From positions 182,444,508 through 182,508,507 of the forward strand of contig NC_133661.1 in assembly GCF_037893015.1 (NCBI RefSeq): 64,000 nucleotides of DNA. Direction: 5' to 3'. Below the pieces are notes generated by a model, which saw nothing but the letters and a program-made list of their open reading frames with translations, was not told the DNA's origin and searched no databases. The DNA comes from Macrotis lagotis. Lineage: Eukaryota; Chordata; Mammalia; Peramelemorphia; Peramelidae. How positions within the stretch are numbered: position 1 is the stretch's first letter; each line of letters begins with the position of its first letter. The position numbers and the translations under genes are program-made. Positions 38,257 to 49,499 of this stretch are shown here, piece after piece.

Positions 38257-39546
38257 ACTCATGATTTCTTACAGAACAATAGTACTCCATAACATTCATA
38301 ATACCATAATTTGTTCAACCATTTCCCAATTGACAGGTATGCCCTCAATTTTCAACTCTTTGTCACTATAAATATTTTTGTATATGTATGTCTTTTTGGC
38401 TTTTTTTATGATCTCTTTGGATGTGGATTCCTGGATCAAAGGATATGAACAGTTTAATTGCCCTTTGGACATAATTCCAAATTGCTCTTCAGAAAGGTTG
38501 GATCAGTTCACTTATCAAAAATGATTTGAAATAGTTTTTAAGACTATAGATAGTTTTAATGTCTTCATCTGAAAACTACATGTTCACATCCTTTGAGCAT
38601 TTATTAATTGAGGAATGACTTGTATTCTCATAAATTTGATTCAGTTTTCTCTATATTTTAGAAATGAATCCTTTATCAGAAACATTAGTTTAGGGGGCAG
38701 AGCCAAGATGGTGGTGTAAAGGCAGGAATTCCTGGAAATTCATTCCCTGAAAGCCATCAAATTATGACTCTAGGCAAAATCTAGAGAGGTGGAACCCACA
38801 GAAAGACTGAGTGATACAATTTCCTAGTCTAAGAAAGCTTAGAAGACCTCCTGGACAGGTCTGTTCCACTGGACAGGGGTTTGGAAAAAAAACACAGTAC
38901 AGCCACAGTGCAGCAGAGCCCTCCTAGATGCCTGGATCCATGGCAGAGGGAGCAGTTTAATCATTGGGAACAGCCAGAAGGGGTGATGAGAGAATTCTTC
39001 TGGGCCAGAATGAGTGTAGAGCAGAGCACTGGCCTCAGAGCAGCCCTGCTGTGAGAATCTGCAGTGGGAATCAGCAGAGCCACCCAGCACGTCCAGAGCT
39101 CTCAGCCCATAGATGGTGAGGGGGTGGGGGAGCCTGCAGAAATTTCTCTGCTCTCCCTGGGGCAGGACTCAGCTGTTTGCTCACACTCAGATCCAGGTTG
39201 CACTTTGGGCTTCCACATTACCATAACTGAGCAGGGACCATCCTCAGTTCCAGGGCAGAGGGTGGGCCTGAAGCCTCTTATAAGACCTTAGAGGAATTAA
39301 AGTCTCTGTGGATTGTCCCAAAATCCCCCCAAACCTTGGAAGTGCAGTAAATCAGTCATAGGTTGAGGAAATGAGCAAACAGAAAAAGAAGAATCTGACC
39401 AGAGAATGATTTTGATCCCCTGGAAGACCACAACACATACTCAGAAGATGACAAAATCAAAGCTTCTGTACCCAAAACCTCCAAAAGAAATGAAAATGGG
39501 CTCAGGCTATGGATGAGCTCAAAAAAGACTTTGAAAAGCAATTAAA

Positions 39547-39706
39547 GGAGGTGGCTAGGTGGTGCAGTGGATAAAGCACTGGCCCAGGAGTCAGGAGTAC
39601 CTGGGTTCACATCCGGTCTCAGACACTTAATAATTACCTAGCTGTATGGCCTTGGGCAAGCTACTTAACCCCATTTGCCTTGCAAAAAAACAACACCTAA
39701 AAAAAA
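39547..39706 (+). repeat. Marsupial SINE inside HAL1 ORF1
   Basis: Flanked by a target duplication AAAGCAATTAARGG (before 39547 and after 39705). Carries CCTGGGTTCACATCCGGTC and CTAGCTGTATGGCC. Confidence 0.93.
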
Positions 39707-39832
39707 GCAATTAAGGGAGGTGGAGGAAAACTTGAAAGGAGAAATGAGAGCAATGCAGATAAATCATGAAAATGAAGTCAGCAACTTGGTGAAAGAAATG
39801 TAAAAAAAAATACTGAAGAAAATAATATTTTC

Positions 39833-39960
39833 ACCGGCCCTGGAGTCAGGAGTACCTGGGTTCACATCTGGTCTCAGACACTGAATAATTACCTAGCTGT
39901 ATGGCCTTGGGCAAGCCACTTAACCCCATTTGCCTCACAAAAAAACCTAAAAAAAAATAA
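39833..39960 (+). repeat. 5'-truncated marsupial SINE inside HAL1 ORF1
   Basis: Starts at CACCGGCCCTGGAG and is flanked by AAAATAATAT on both sides. It shares the marker changes CCTGGGTTCACATC and CTGTATGG with the SINE 130 bases upstream. Confidence 0.9.
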
Positions 39961-41115
39961 TATGTTAAAAACCAGTTTAGGCCAAATGGAAAAAGCAACA
40001 CAAAAGGAGAAGAATGCCTTAAAAAAACAGAATTGGACAGCTGGAAAAGAAAATGAAAAAGCTCTCTGAAGAAAATTACTCCTTCAAATGTAGAATGGAG
40101 CTAAAGGAAGCTGATGACTTTGCAAGAACCCAGGAAGAAATAAAACTACCAAAAAAATCCCCCAAATTAGAAGAAAATGTGAAATATCTCATTGGAAAAG
40201 CAACTGACTTTGAAAACAGATCCAGAAGAGATAATTTATAAATTATTTGGCTACCTGAAAGTCATGACCAGGAAAAGAGCCTAGACTTCATTTTTCAAGA
40301 TATAATACTAATAACATATAATTATTAATAATTTGCAATAATAAATTGCCCTGAGATCCTAGAAGCAGAGGGTAAAATGGAAATTGAGGGAATTCACCAA
40401 TCACATCCTGAAAGAGATCCCAAAAGAAAAACTTCCAGGAATATTATAGCCAAACTCCAAAACTCCCAATCCAAAGAGAAAATACTAAAAGATGCCAGAA
40501 ACAAATAATTCAGCTACTGTGGCTCTATAGTCAGGATTATACAAGATCTTGCAGCATCTCCATTGAAGGCTTGTAGGGCTTGGAATATGATATTCTGGAA
40601 GGCAAAAGATCTTGGTTTACAACCTTCATTTATGCTACCCAGCAAAAATTTCATCCTTTCAGGGGAAATGGGACTTTCAAACTTTCCTATTGAAACAACT
40701 AGAGTTGAACACAAAGTTTGATCTCCAAGTACAGGACTCTAGTGAACCATAGAGGAGGTGGATGAGAAGGACTAATTATGAGGAATTTAATGATGTTGTA
40801 CTGTTTGTATTCCTGCATGGGAAGAAGATACTGATAACTCATGTGAACTTTCTCATTCATAAGAACAGTTAGAAGGAGCAGAGCATATTATAGATAAGGC
40901 ACAGGAAGGAGCTGAATATAATGGTATAATACAGTAAAAAGATGGAAACAATGAGTGATAAAGGAAAGTACTAGGAGGAAGGGAAAGGAGAGAAAGAAGG
41001 GGCTAAGATATTTCACACAGGAGTCAAGAGGAAGCTTTTACAATGGAGTGGAACAGGGGAAGGCAAGGGGGGAAAGAGTGAGCCTTCATTCTTATCAGAA
41101 ATGGCTCAGATAGGA

Positions 41116-42381
41116 GTATGGAGATAATTGCTATATTACAGCATATTGATAATTGATCTGCCTGACATCAGGTATGATAAAATAGACAATATGCCAGTGA
41201 AGCCATTTAGCCCTATGGGCTTTGATGTAAAATGCTGCAGATAGAGTAAGTAACCTTTGAAAGAATGACCCTAGTCTCAACTGGGGTAGGATTCTTTTAA
41301 AGGAACCCCTCATTGTACCTGGCTCATTGAAAAATATTGTCTGTATGACTTCATAAGGGAACAGGTCCTCGTGTCTCTCTCTACTCTGTAATAGCAAATT
41401 GCCATGATCATTCCAGGTGCATCATAATTAAGTATGAGACATAATGCTTATTGGTATATTTTTTAACTGCTTCAAAAGAGAGATCCATTCTTCAACTAGA
41501 ATTTTTGTTCATTCTAAACATGGCCAAAGTAAAATAGAAAATTTTCTTGCAAATTGCTTTTTGGACATGTGCAGTTTTAAAATGCTTTTTCAGTGCATTT
41601 GTTTATACTATTTTTGAGCTTTTGTTTACAACTTACGTGGCATCCATCAATGAATCTGTGTTGTATTGGAGCCCATGTTCTTATAAAAGGTATTTTGATA
41701 CTGGCTTAGGATCATAAAGTATAATCCTTGCCCCTTATAGACCTTCTAGATTTTTCCTAATTATTGGACCTCTATTAAATAGCCTTCTCTGTTACAATAT
41801 CTCTGGTTCTTGTTTTCTCAATTTTTTTCCCTTGAGCTTTGTTTCTTTTAGCTGTATAGCTCCAAGATCAGCCTCTGCAGGATGCCAACCAGCTGTGCCA
41901 GCCAATCATTCTCTGGATCCTGCCTTAATGAGGTCCTTGCTGTAATACATTCATCTCCAAATGGACTCTGAAAGGCCTGGAAGAGTCTGGGTCCCAAATA
42001 ATTTTGAGGTGGGGAATGATGCAGGGGAAAGTTGAAAAGAATTGTGAATGTAGAAATTGGATGGAGATGTAAATTAACTACCACCTACTACTCTTGAGAT
42101 GTAAATTGTCTTAGAAGTAAGAGAATTATGATTGTAAGGAACAATTTTTAATCTCCTCAAATTGGGTGGAGATCCCCATTATCATTGATTCATTGTTTAA
42201 TGTAAAATTTGTATCCTGATCTCCTTAGGCTTTACCCTCTATCTAATTATGGGTCCAGTAGAGGGGAAGGGAGTTCACCTTTTGCCCTCTGGATGAGAAG
42301 CAAACTTAGTTGGACTCCAACTCAGGGCTGCAGAGTTCTCTGACCTGTGGTCCAGCCCACGCTGCTTGCTTGGCTGTTCTT

Positions 42382-42450
<69 letters not shown>

Positions 42451-42510
42451 CCTTCCCGTGTCGTGTAACCTTTTTGATAAATTTTTGTTTTATTTCCAAA
42501 AAAAAAAAAA
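41116..42510 (+). mobile_element. Poly(A)-tailed 1.4-kb insert of unknown family inside HAL1
   Basis: The insert splits HAL1 3' UTR sequence and is bounded by an 18-base target duplication, GAAATGKCTCAGAKAGGA (41098-41115 and 42511-42528), with a poly(A) run at its right end. That is the mark of L1-machinery insertion. Inside are AT-rich unique sequence, a (CT)n tract at 42385-42446 and a right end with TGTCGTGTAACCTTTTTGAT and TTTTGTTTTATTTCC. I recognise no open frame. It could be a retrocopied cellular or retroelement transcript; the family is not established. Confidence 0.6.
42385..42446 (+). repeat. (CT)n microsatellite
   Basis: About 30 CT units inside the poly(A)-tailed insert. Confidence 0.95.
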
Positions 42511-42990
42511 GAAATGTCTCAGAGAGGAAATAACATACACTTAATAGAGTTTAGAAATCTGTCTTACCCTAGAGAAAAATGAGAAGAAAGGGATGGGATA
42601 AGGGGGAATGGGGGGAGGGAAGGGGGGAATAGGTGATAGAAGAGAGGGAAGATCATGGGTGAGGGTACTCAGATACCACACACTTCTGAACAGGGACAGG
42701 GTGAAAGGAGAGAGAGAATGAAATAGATGAGAGTGGGAAGGAATAGAGTGGAGGGAAATACAGCTAGTGATAGCACTTGTGGGAAAGAAAGATATTGAAG
42801 CAACTTCTTTGGTGGACTTAAGATAAAGAAGGCAACTCATCCCAGAGACAGAGCTGTTGGAATCTGAACACAGACATAAGTACCTTTTTTTTTTTCCTCT
42901 CTCACTATTCTTGAGGTTTCTCATCCTTTTTTTGGGGGGAGAGGGGTGTTTATGCTTACTCTCTCAAGATTATTGTAATAATATAAAATA

Positions 42991-43555
42991 ATTGTTTCCC
43001 AACTTTCTATATTCCTTCTAATCTTGGTTGCATTGGTTTTATTTGTACAAAATGTTTTTAATTTAAAGTAATCAAAATTATCCATTCCGCAATTTATAAT
43101 GTTCTCTATCTTCTTTAGTCATAAACTCCTCCCCTCTCCATAAGTCTGACAGATATCATCCTTTATGTTTAAATCCTGTACCCTTTTTGATCTTATCTTG
43201 GTATGGCATGTGAGATGGTGGTCTATGACTAGTCTTTGCCATACAACTTTCTAGTTTTCCCAGTTGTTTTTGTCAAATAATGAGTTCTTAACCCAGAAGC
43301 TAGTCTTTGGATTTATCAAATAGTAGATTATTATAGTTATTTATTACTGTTTCTTTTGTAACAAATCTATTTCACTGATCAATTTCTCTATTTCCTAACT
43401 AGTACCAGACAGTTTAGATGATTACCTCTTTAGATCTGACTAGACTTCTTCTTTTGCATTTTTTCATTAATTCCCTTGATATTCTTGACCTTTTCTTCCT
43501 CCAGATGAAATTTTTGTTACTATTTTTCTAGCTCTCTGAAATAATTTTTTGGTAG
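42991..43555 (-). mobile_element. L1 LINE, antisense, right portion of the copy interrupted by HAL1
   Basis: Continues the L1 at 37.3-38.69 kb: TTCTAATCTTGGTTGCATTG, ATCAAAATTATCCATTCCGC, GGTGGTCTATGACTAGTCTT, CATTAATTCCCTTGATATTC. Confidence 0.75.
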
Positions 43556-43559
43556 GAAC

Positions 43560-45910
43560 AAATGTTTATTAAGTGTACGTTGTGTCCAAAATACTGTGAT
43601 ACATGACGGGAAATTTAAAAAAATTTAGATAAGATATGTTGTTCCCTGTCTTCAAGAAGCTTTTAAGCCCATCCCCCTGATTTCAGGAAAGACTTTATTT
43701 AAATCTAGAATAGCTATTTAAACCTTTCCTATTCTTAAACATTTTAAAGGAAAGAGATCCCTCAACTTTTCATTGGATGCTACTGGTATTTAACTGCTCT
43801 TTGATATCAGAAGTTCTTAATTTTACTTAACCTAATCTTCTACAGAAATTTGAGTTCTTATCATCAACTTTCCTCAATAGATAGTCTTTCTTATCTTCCT
43901 TCTTTGCTTTCTTCTTTTCTTAGAAACCTGTCACTTTCTCCCTTTTCTCTGCAATACCCTTCACTAGAACACTATTCTCTTACACTTCCCATTTCTCCAA
44001 ATTTCAGTTTTCTCATCAAATTTCCTCTCCCTTGTCTCTGGGGCATACTCCTCAACAGGCTCTGGGATTCCCCCTTCACTAAAATTTCAAAAATACTCTC
44101 AATGTCTGATATTGAGAGACTATCAGACCCAGTCTTAATCTAAGTAAGTTACATTTCACTGTAAAGGGAAGTCCTTTGGGATTGTATTAAACAGAAGCAG
44201 CTTAAAATGAATAAACCTAGTTTTTCAAAGTCAACTAAGCAGCTTTTCCTTCCTCAAGAAATCATCAGTGAAGCCTAACATTTGAAATCTCAGACGTTGT
44301 GGAATAGATATCCAGTAATTTTAAAAGGTGGAATAAGAGTATTTTCTGTGATATTCTCATTATCTTACAGGACGAAAGAGCATTGCTCAAACTTTCTACT
44401 AAAGATTTCCCTTGGGTTCTGTCCAACTCTGAGATTTCAAAGGAGGGAAAAAACTAGGATAAGAAATAGCTTTGCAAACTTAAACTGTGACTTCTGCTGT
44501 CATGGGACTATAATTAAATTACATCCTAGGGATCCTTGAAATGGGGCTTATAGACATTCTCTCTCCTAGTCACCAGAGCGAAGACAAAGCTTTTCTTAGT
44601 ATATGGTGTATGAACTCATAACAAGAAAAAGGACAAGTGAACAGCACAGCAAGGTATAACTAATTTTAATTTCTTTCTTTTTCTCTTTTCACCTTAACAT
44701 TTCTTTATGCCTTACTACTGTCATTGTATAATAAATTTCTAAACTATATTCCTTATTTAAAAAAAAAGGCTCATTTTCTTTTGTCAGGACCCTTAATTTG
44801 TCACCTTAATTACTCAGAAAGACAATGATCAGGATGCTGGAAGACTTGTCCTGCCCTCATGATGCTAAAAGTACAGAAAGACATAACAATTCACCAGCTA
44901 AGTAGTGTATAAGGATGATAGACTCTGAGGAGAAATTGGGCAATTTAAGATTGTACAACCTTCATTATTGGCTCATCAGGAAGGTTAATGAGTTCCCCAT
45001 CCTTTGTTTTGGGATATATACGTATACATATATACATATATATATACACGTATATACATATATCTATATATTCCTCTCTGTCCAAATTAGGTTGTGGTCA
45101 TCTTGGACCTATTGGTTCACAGTAAATCCTCAAGAATAAAACTTTATGTCTAATCTGCCATTTATTTTAACCCTATATAGTTTTAGCTCTTATTCTAAGT
45201 CATATTAAAAAATACAGAAAGTCTACAAATTTTGGAAATAGAGAAAATATAAATGCCACTTAAGTTTTAGATAAAAAATAGGATATGTATAAATTTTATA
45301 ACATGGACTAGGGTTACTGTCACATTAAAAACAAAACAAAGCAAAACAATAAAATTCATACACTCAGCTAGATCTAATTGAGCTGGATGAATAGATTTTT
45401 CTGGACTTTCTTAACATTTCATAATATAAGAAAGTTTATAAGAATCTACATATCTGGACTAGGAAGGAATGAAAGCTAATATAGAAGGATGAAGTTTGCT
45501 TTCCTCCTTTATATACCCCAGGGATTTTGAATATAGTTTGGGACTTTAGGTTGAGAAAACAATTATTTAATCAACAAGGATTTATTGATCACTTTACTAT
45601 ATGTGCCCAGTATTATGTTAGGAACTTTGGGAGAATGAAAAAAAATTAAATCAAATAAATATCTGTTGAGAAAAGCAGAAGTAACACATGAAATAACCAG
45701 AATAACATCCAGGAATAAGTACTTTATGTACAGATTAAGTGTAATATTTGTTCAGAGAAGGAATAGCTCAGTATGGGTTGGAGTAGCAGGAGAAACTAGG
45801 ATATGAACTGGACCTTAAAGGACAAGTGGGATTTAGATTAGTAGAATACAGACCTCTTCTAAGAAGGCATATACAATAAATTCGGGAGACAATGAAACAT
45901 CTTCATTAAG
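43560..45910. other. Intergenic, no recognised gene
   Basis: AT-rich sequence. It includes a TATACATA/TA compound repeat at about 45018-45075 and a possible old interspersed repeat start at 43560-43665 (ACAAATGTTTATTAAGTGTA, CCTGTCTTCAAGAAGCTTTT). Confidence 0.4.
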
Positions 45911-45914
45911 TATA

Positions 45915-46807
45915 CAGGCATTCTTTGTTTTATTTGGCTTTGCTTTATTGAGCTTCACAGAAAATTGCCCTTTTTACAAATTGAAGGTTTGAAGCAACAC
46001 TACATTGAGCAAATCTATTGGCACCATTTTTCCTACAACATGTGCTTTTGCCATGTCCGTGTGTCACATTTTGGTAATTCTCACAGTATTACAATTTTCA
46101 TCATTATTATATCTGTCATGTTAATCTATGATCAATGATCTTTGGTGTGATTATCGTAATGTTTTTGGGCATCACAAACTGTGCCCATATAAAATAGTGA
46201 ACTTAATTGATAAATATGTGTGTTCATATGGTTCCAGAAAGAACTGTTTTCCTGTTTCTCTCTCTCTCTCTCTCTCATTCCCTGAGACACAATATTGAAA
46301 TTAGACCAATTAATAAACCTGCAATGGCCTCTAAGAGTTCAAGTGAATGGAAGAATCAATCCATGTGGCAAATTTCATTGTCTTATGTTAAGCAATTACC
46401 ATGGCTACATCAACCTTCAGCTATCACCCCTCTGATCAGTCAGCAGCCATTAACATTGATGAAAGACATTTCACCAGCAAAAAGATTATGAGTCTCTAAA
46501 GGCTCAAATGATGTTAGCATTTTTATCTCGAAAGAATTTTTTTCATTAATTTATCATTTAATATAAATGCTGACAGAAAGCAGATAAGAACTTGAAGACA
46601 CTTTCATATATTTACAAACCAAAAGGTGAATCACCTTGAAAAGGTTTTTTTAAAAAGTATTTTTTTCCAAATAATACTAGTACATACTTAATAGACTATA
46701 GTATGCTCTGAGAAATAAATAAAGCTTGTGTGACTTGCTTTATTGCAGTATTTGCCTTATGAATCTTCATCTGGAACCAAACCTGCAATATCCCCAAGGT
46801 ATGCCTA
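45915..46807 (+). mobile_element. Tigger1-type DNA transposon, internally deleted
   Basis: Left end CAGGCATTCTTTGTTTTATT and right end ATATCCCCAAGGTATGCCTA are Tigger1-like inverted ends next to a TA target. Inside are the Tigger leader (TATTGGCACCATTTTTCCTA), the start of the transposase frame (ATGGCCTCTAAGAGTTCAAG at 46324) and its end (GATCAGTCAGCAGCCATTAA, CACCAGCAAAAAGATTATGA). The central part of the transposase gene is missing. It is a non-autonomous pogo-superfamily element. Confidence 0.85.
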
Positions 46808-46809
46808 AA

Positions 46810-47235
46810 TTAGGAAATTAGACTAGATAGGGTCAAGTCAAAGCAATAGATCTTGCATTTAATAGGCAATACAGTCATTATAAGTCCTTTTGGAATGACT
46901 AAGAATAGAGAATTCTGAGAACAGGCCCAGCTTCAGAGGATTTTGCAACATTGCCTAGATAAAAAAAAAATATGATCAAGTATATTATCTCCATTTTGTA
47001 ATTTAAAATTTTGTGGCATAGAGGTGAGGCAAGATCATGCAATTAAACCTGCAATGGATGCGAACATTCAACTGATCTTCCTACTCAATACCTGGTCATA
47101 GCTCAATTTAAATGGTCAACCAGTTTAGTGGGATTGGAGACTGGAAGAGCTCCAGTGGATTAGTTGGTGACTGAGGCCTACATATTTCTGATAAAGAAAA
47201 ATAAAGTTTTGGTTTTTTTTTAAAGTAGGTGAAGT
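46810..47235. other. Intergenic
   Basis: No gene seen. A short antisense MIR-like piece lies at about 46985-47060 (ATTATCTCCATTTTGTAATT, GAGGCAAGATCATGC). Confidence 0.35.
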
Positions 47236-47244
47236 GAAGGAGAG

Positions 47245-47515
47245 AAAGGAATGGATTTGGGGGGGGGGGGGTCTGAGAGGAGAGGAGAGTGGTGCGGGGA
47301 GGGGCTGGCAGGGCCAGGCAGCACGCAGGCGGAGGTGGCCCCTAAAGGAGCCCTCTCTAGGAATGCAGCTCCCGGCTGGTGCGTGTGCTTGCTGGCGGAG
47401 AGCCCCGGCTCACCACCCCGCCGTCCAATCGGGGCTCTGCAGAGGGGGAGGAGGGAGGCGGGGCTTGCTGGCTCTGGGCTCCGCGAGTCCTCCTTTTTGC
47501 ACACACACGAATACA
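47245..47515. promoter_or_regulatory. Orphan GC-rich block 1, promoter-like
   Basis: GC-rich stretch with CCGTCCAATCGGGG (CCAAT box), GGGAGGCGGGGCTTG (GC box) and GGGGAGGGGC. A good donor (ACCA|GTAAGT) lies downstream at about 47739. No homologous protein is encoded. Possible promoter or first exon of a noncoding RNA, or an alternative promoter of the next gene. Confidence 0.45.
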
Positions 47516-47529
47516 AAGAGCCATACGAC

Positions 47530-49165
47530 CTTCGGGTATCCTTTTTCCATTTTTTTTCCCTCCTTAATCTTGTGTGTGTGTATTCAAAATTAAAAAGAAA
47601 AAATAGAAAGTTTTGGCAATGCTGGGGTGAGGAAATTGTTGTTAGGGGGAATTTTCTCTTTTCCCCATTTCTGTTTCTTTCTCTCTTTCCTTCTCTCTTA
47701 TTCTTCTCTTTCCTGGTGAAGGCTTTAAATATACCAGTAAGTTGAGAGAAACAGGACTACCATGTACAACTGTTTGCAGTCAAATTTGGAGGCATTTTTT
47801 TTTCCCTCTTAAATTATCACACCTTAGGACAGGTTTTTGGGTTGTTTTTTTTCCTGAAGGGAAGAAAAAAATTTAGTTAAATGTGTATGTATATATATTA
47901 TATGATACTATATCATATAATATATATCTATATAATATGTATAAAGTCTACTGAAAATTATCTCAATTTCCATCCCAGGTGAAATCAGATCTGAGATTCC
48001 CTAACTTCCAAAGCTGTTTGGTGTGCATCTTTCACACTCCCCAGACCCCTAAGAAGCAAAATTAAGAGACAATTGTCCAAGGCCAACAGGTCAAAAATAC
48101 GGGGATATTTTTATATCACAAGTGAGTACCCTTTCCTTATCCCTTGAGAAAAGATGAGGTGACTTTGGATCTTTATCTGCTGCATATATGTTTTCTTTAG
48201 AACATTTGTTTCTCTGTGTCTTCTTGGAGCAAGAATATTTTGAGATTGTGTTCTTGTATATATGTGTTCAGTCTCTGTGTGTGTGTGTGTGTGTGTGTGT
48301 GCTGCATAGGAAAGAGTTTATTTTCAGAAGTGTCCATCTTTTGATTTTCTGTGTACAAATTGACTCCACTGTTGTCCATGTTGTGCTTCCAAGATCCACA
48401 AGGGTATTTCAAGTAGGCAAGTATGGCTAAGAAATTGTATGCTTTGTAAACATAGACCCTTCTGTGAATTGAAGCTTCTTAAATTGTTTTCATGTGAATA
48501 TTATGTCTTCTCTTTCAGTTTTCTAAGAGGTCTGATTGGTGAGGAAATAAGTGGGGGGAAAGGGAAGGTACCCAATGATTCAATGGTATTAATCAAGTAA
48601 TCTAGTATGTGGTTCAAAACCTTCTTTAAGGAACTCTTCTGCCTTTAGAGAAGTTTTTCCTTTTATTATTTCTTGTTTTGAAATGTACAGCTGTGTATAC
48701 TTTGGCCTTTGTGTGTGGTTTGGTTGGTGTGTTATGAAGAGAAGTACCCTCTGGGTGATTTAACAAAACGGTCGTTTATAGTTCAGGAATTTAGTTTGAA
48801 AGACTCTGCAGTTGGCAGAGTTTCAGAAAAATAATCCAGGCAAGTCCAATTCTCAAAAAATTCTCATATGATGGAAGGAAGAGCCAAAGGCAACATAATG
48901 GGAGGGGTAAGAATTGCATTTTAGTTATGGTGTCATATTTTTAGATTGAAAATTCTTTCTATGTTGAGTATTCCCAGTGAGAAATATGTGAATTTGGAAG
49001 GGACTGGCAAATCAGAGTTATATTGCTAAGATGGAAACTAGACACAGCATCCTAGATATCACAAGGGCCTGAACCACATCACTGTGTTAGAAAAGAGGGG
49101 CATTTTAAAGCTAAAAATTATCTTTGCTTCTAATAAAAGCAGTTAAAAAGTCCCCTTGAGTTGGA
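47530..49165. other. Stretch between the two GC-rich blocks, largely repeat-free
   Basis: Only a TA-rich patch (47886-47945) and a (GT)n tract (48276-48301) stand out. The lack of SINEs and LINEs over about 5 kb (47.2-52.0 kb) contrasts with the surrounding DNA. Confidence 0.5.
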
Positions 49166-49169
49166 GACT

Positions 49170-49470
49170 TCACATGCCTGAGAGGAGAAACTCTATCTCC
49201 TCCGGGTGATGAAGACAAAATTGAAATGTCACGAGTGCAGGAGAGCCGGTAGGCAAAACCAGACAAGCATACGGGTCAGCTCTCATCACAATGAATAAGA
49301 TTTCCAAGCCCTTACTAATGGCTTCATTAATATTTAATACAAGTCCCCGGGAACCCTTGAGAATCTGGAAAAGTCCCTGGCATTTATGATGGAATTTGAC
49401 CCGTATGACTTTCCCCAACTTCATTTGCCCACACTCTCTTAGGGGGCCTATCCGCATTTGACATTGACCC
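49170..49470. other. Candidate conserved noncoding element
   Basis: Complex, repeat-free sequence with GCTTCATTAATATTTAATAC (homeodomain-like TAAT cores) next to the orphan CpG island. Both strands look non-coding. The proposal rests on sequence texture alone. Confidence 0.3.
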
Positions 49471-49499
49471 TGCCACGTGCGTGTTTTTGAGAAGCAGAC

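Larger units (their letters stand above)
37310..38692 (-). mobile_element. L1 LINE, antisense, left portion of an interrupted copy
   Basis: Same L1 region as at 35.35-36.58 kb (CCATTTCCCAATTGACAGGT, GCCCTTTGGACATAATTCCA). It breaks at 38692 within CAGAAACATTAGTTTA and resumes at 42991 with ATTGTTTCCCAACTTTCTAT. A HAL1 5' fragment (37382-37547), an L1 3' end and a SINE interrupt it. It holds no intact frame. Confidence 0.75.
38693..42990 (+). mobile_element. HAL1 (half-L1) LINE, sense, near full length, with nested insertions
   Basis: Starts GGGGCAGAGCCAAGATGGTG, a typical L1/HAL1 5' end. The ORF1 region begins at the ATG at 39371 (MSKQKKKNLTR). Its coiled-coil part includes FENRSRRDNL (about 40212-40239), and the C-terminal domain runs to about 40720 with stops along the way. 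It then passes directly into a 3' UTR with no ORF2 endonuclease or reverse transcriptase, which is the definition of HAL1. The 3' UTR is split by the insert at 41116-42510 and ends at about 42990 in TAATATAAAATAA. Two SINEs lie in ORF1. It is dead, and must have relied on L1 proteins. Confidence 0.75.

Noticed and set aside
39371-40750. HAL1 ORF1 pieces as a possible host gene
   Set aside because: The ENRSRRDN-type motif, the 5' leader with GAGCCAAGATGG and the 3' UTR identify a LINE; stops and SINE insertions show it is dead.
47220-47516. Minus-strand frame in GC-rich block 1
   Set aside because: No domain or homology; it arises from a G homopolymer and GC-rich sequence.
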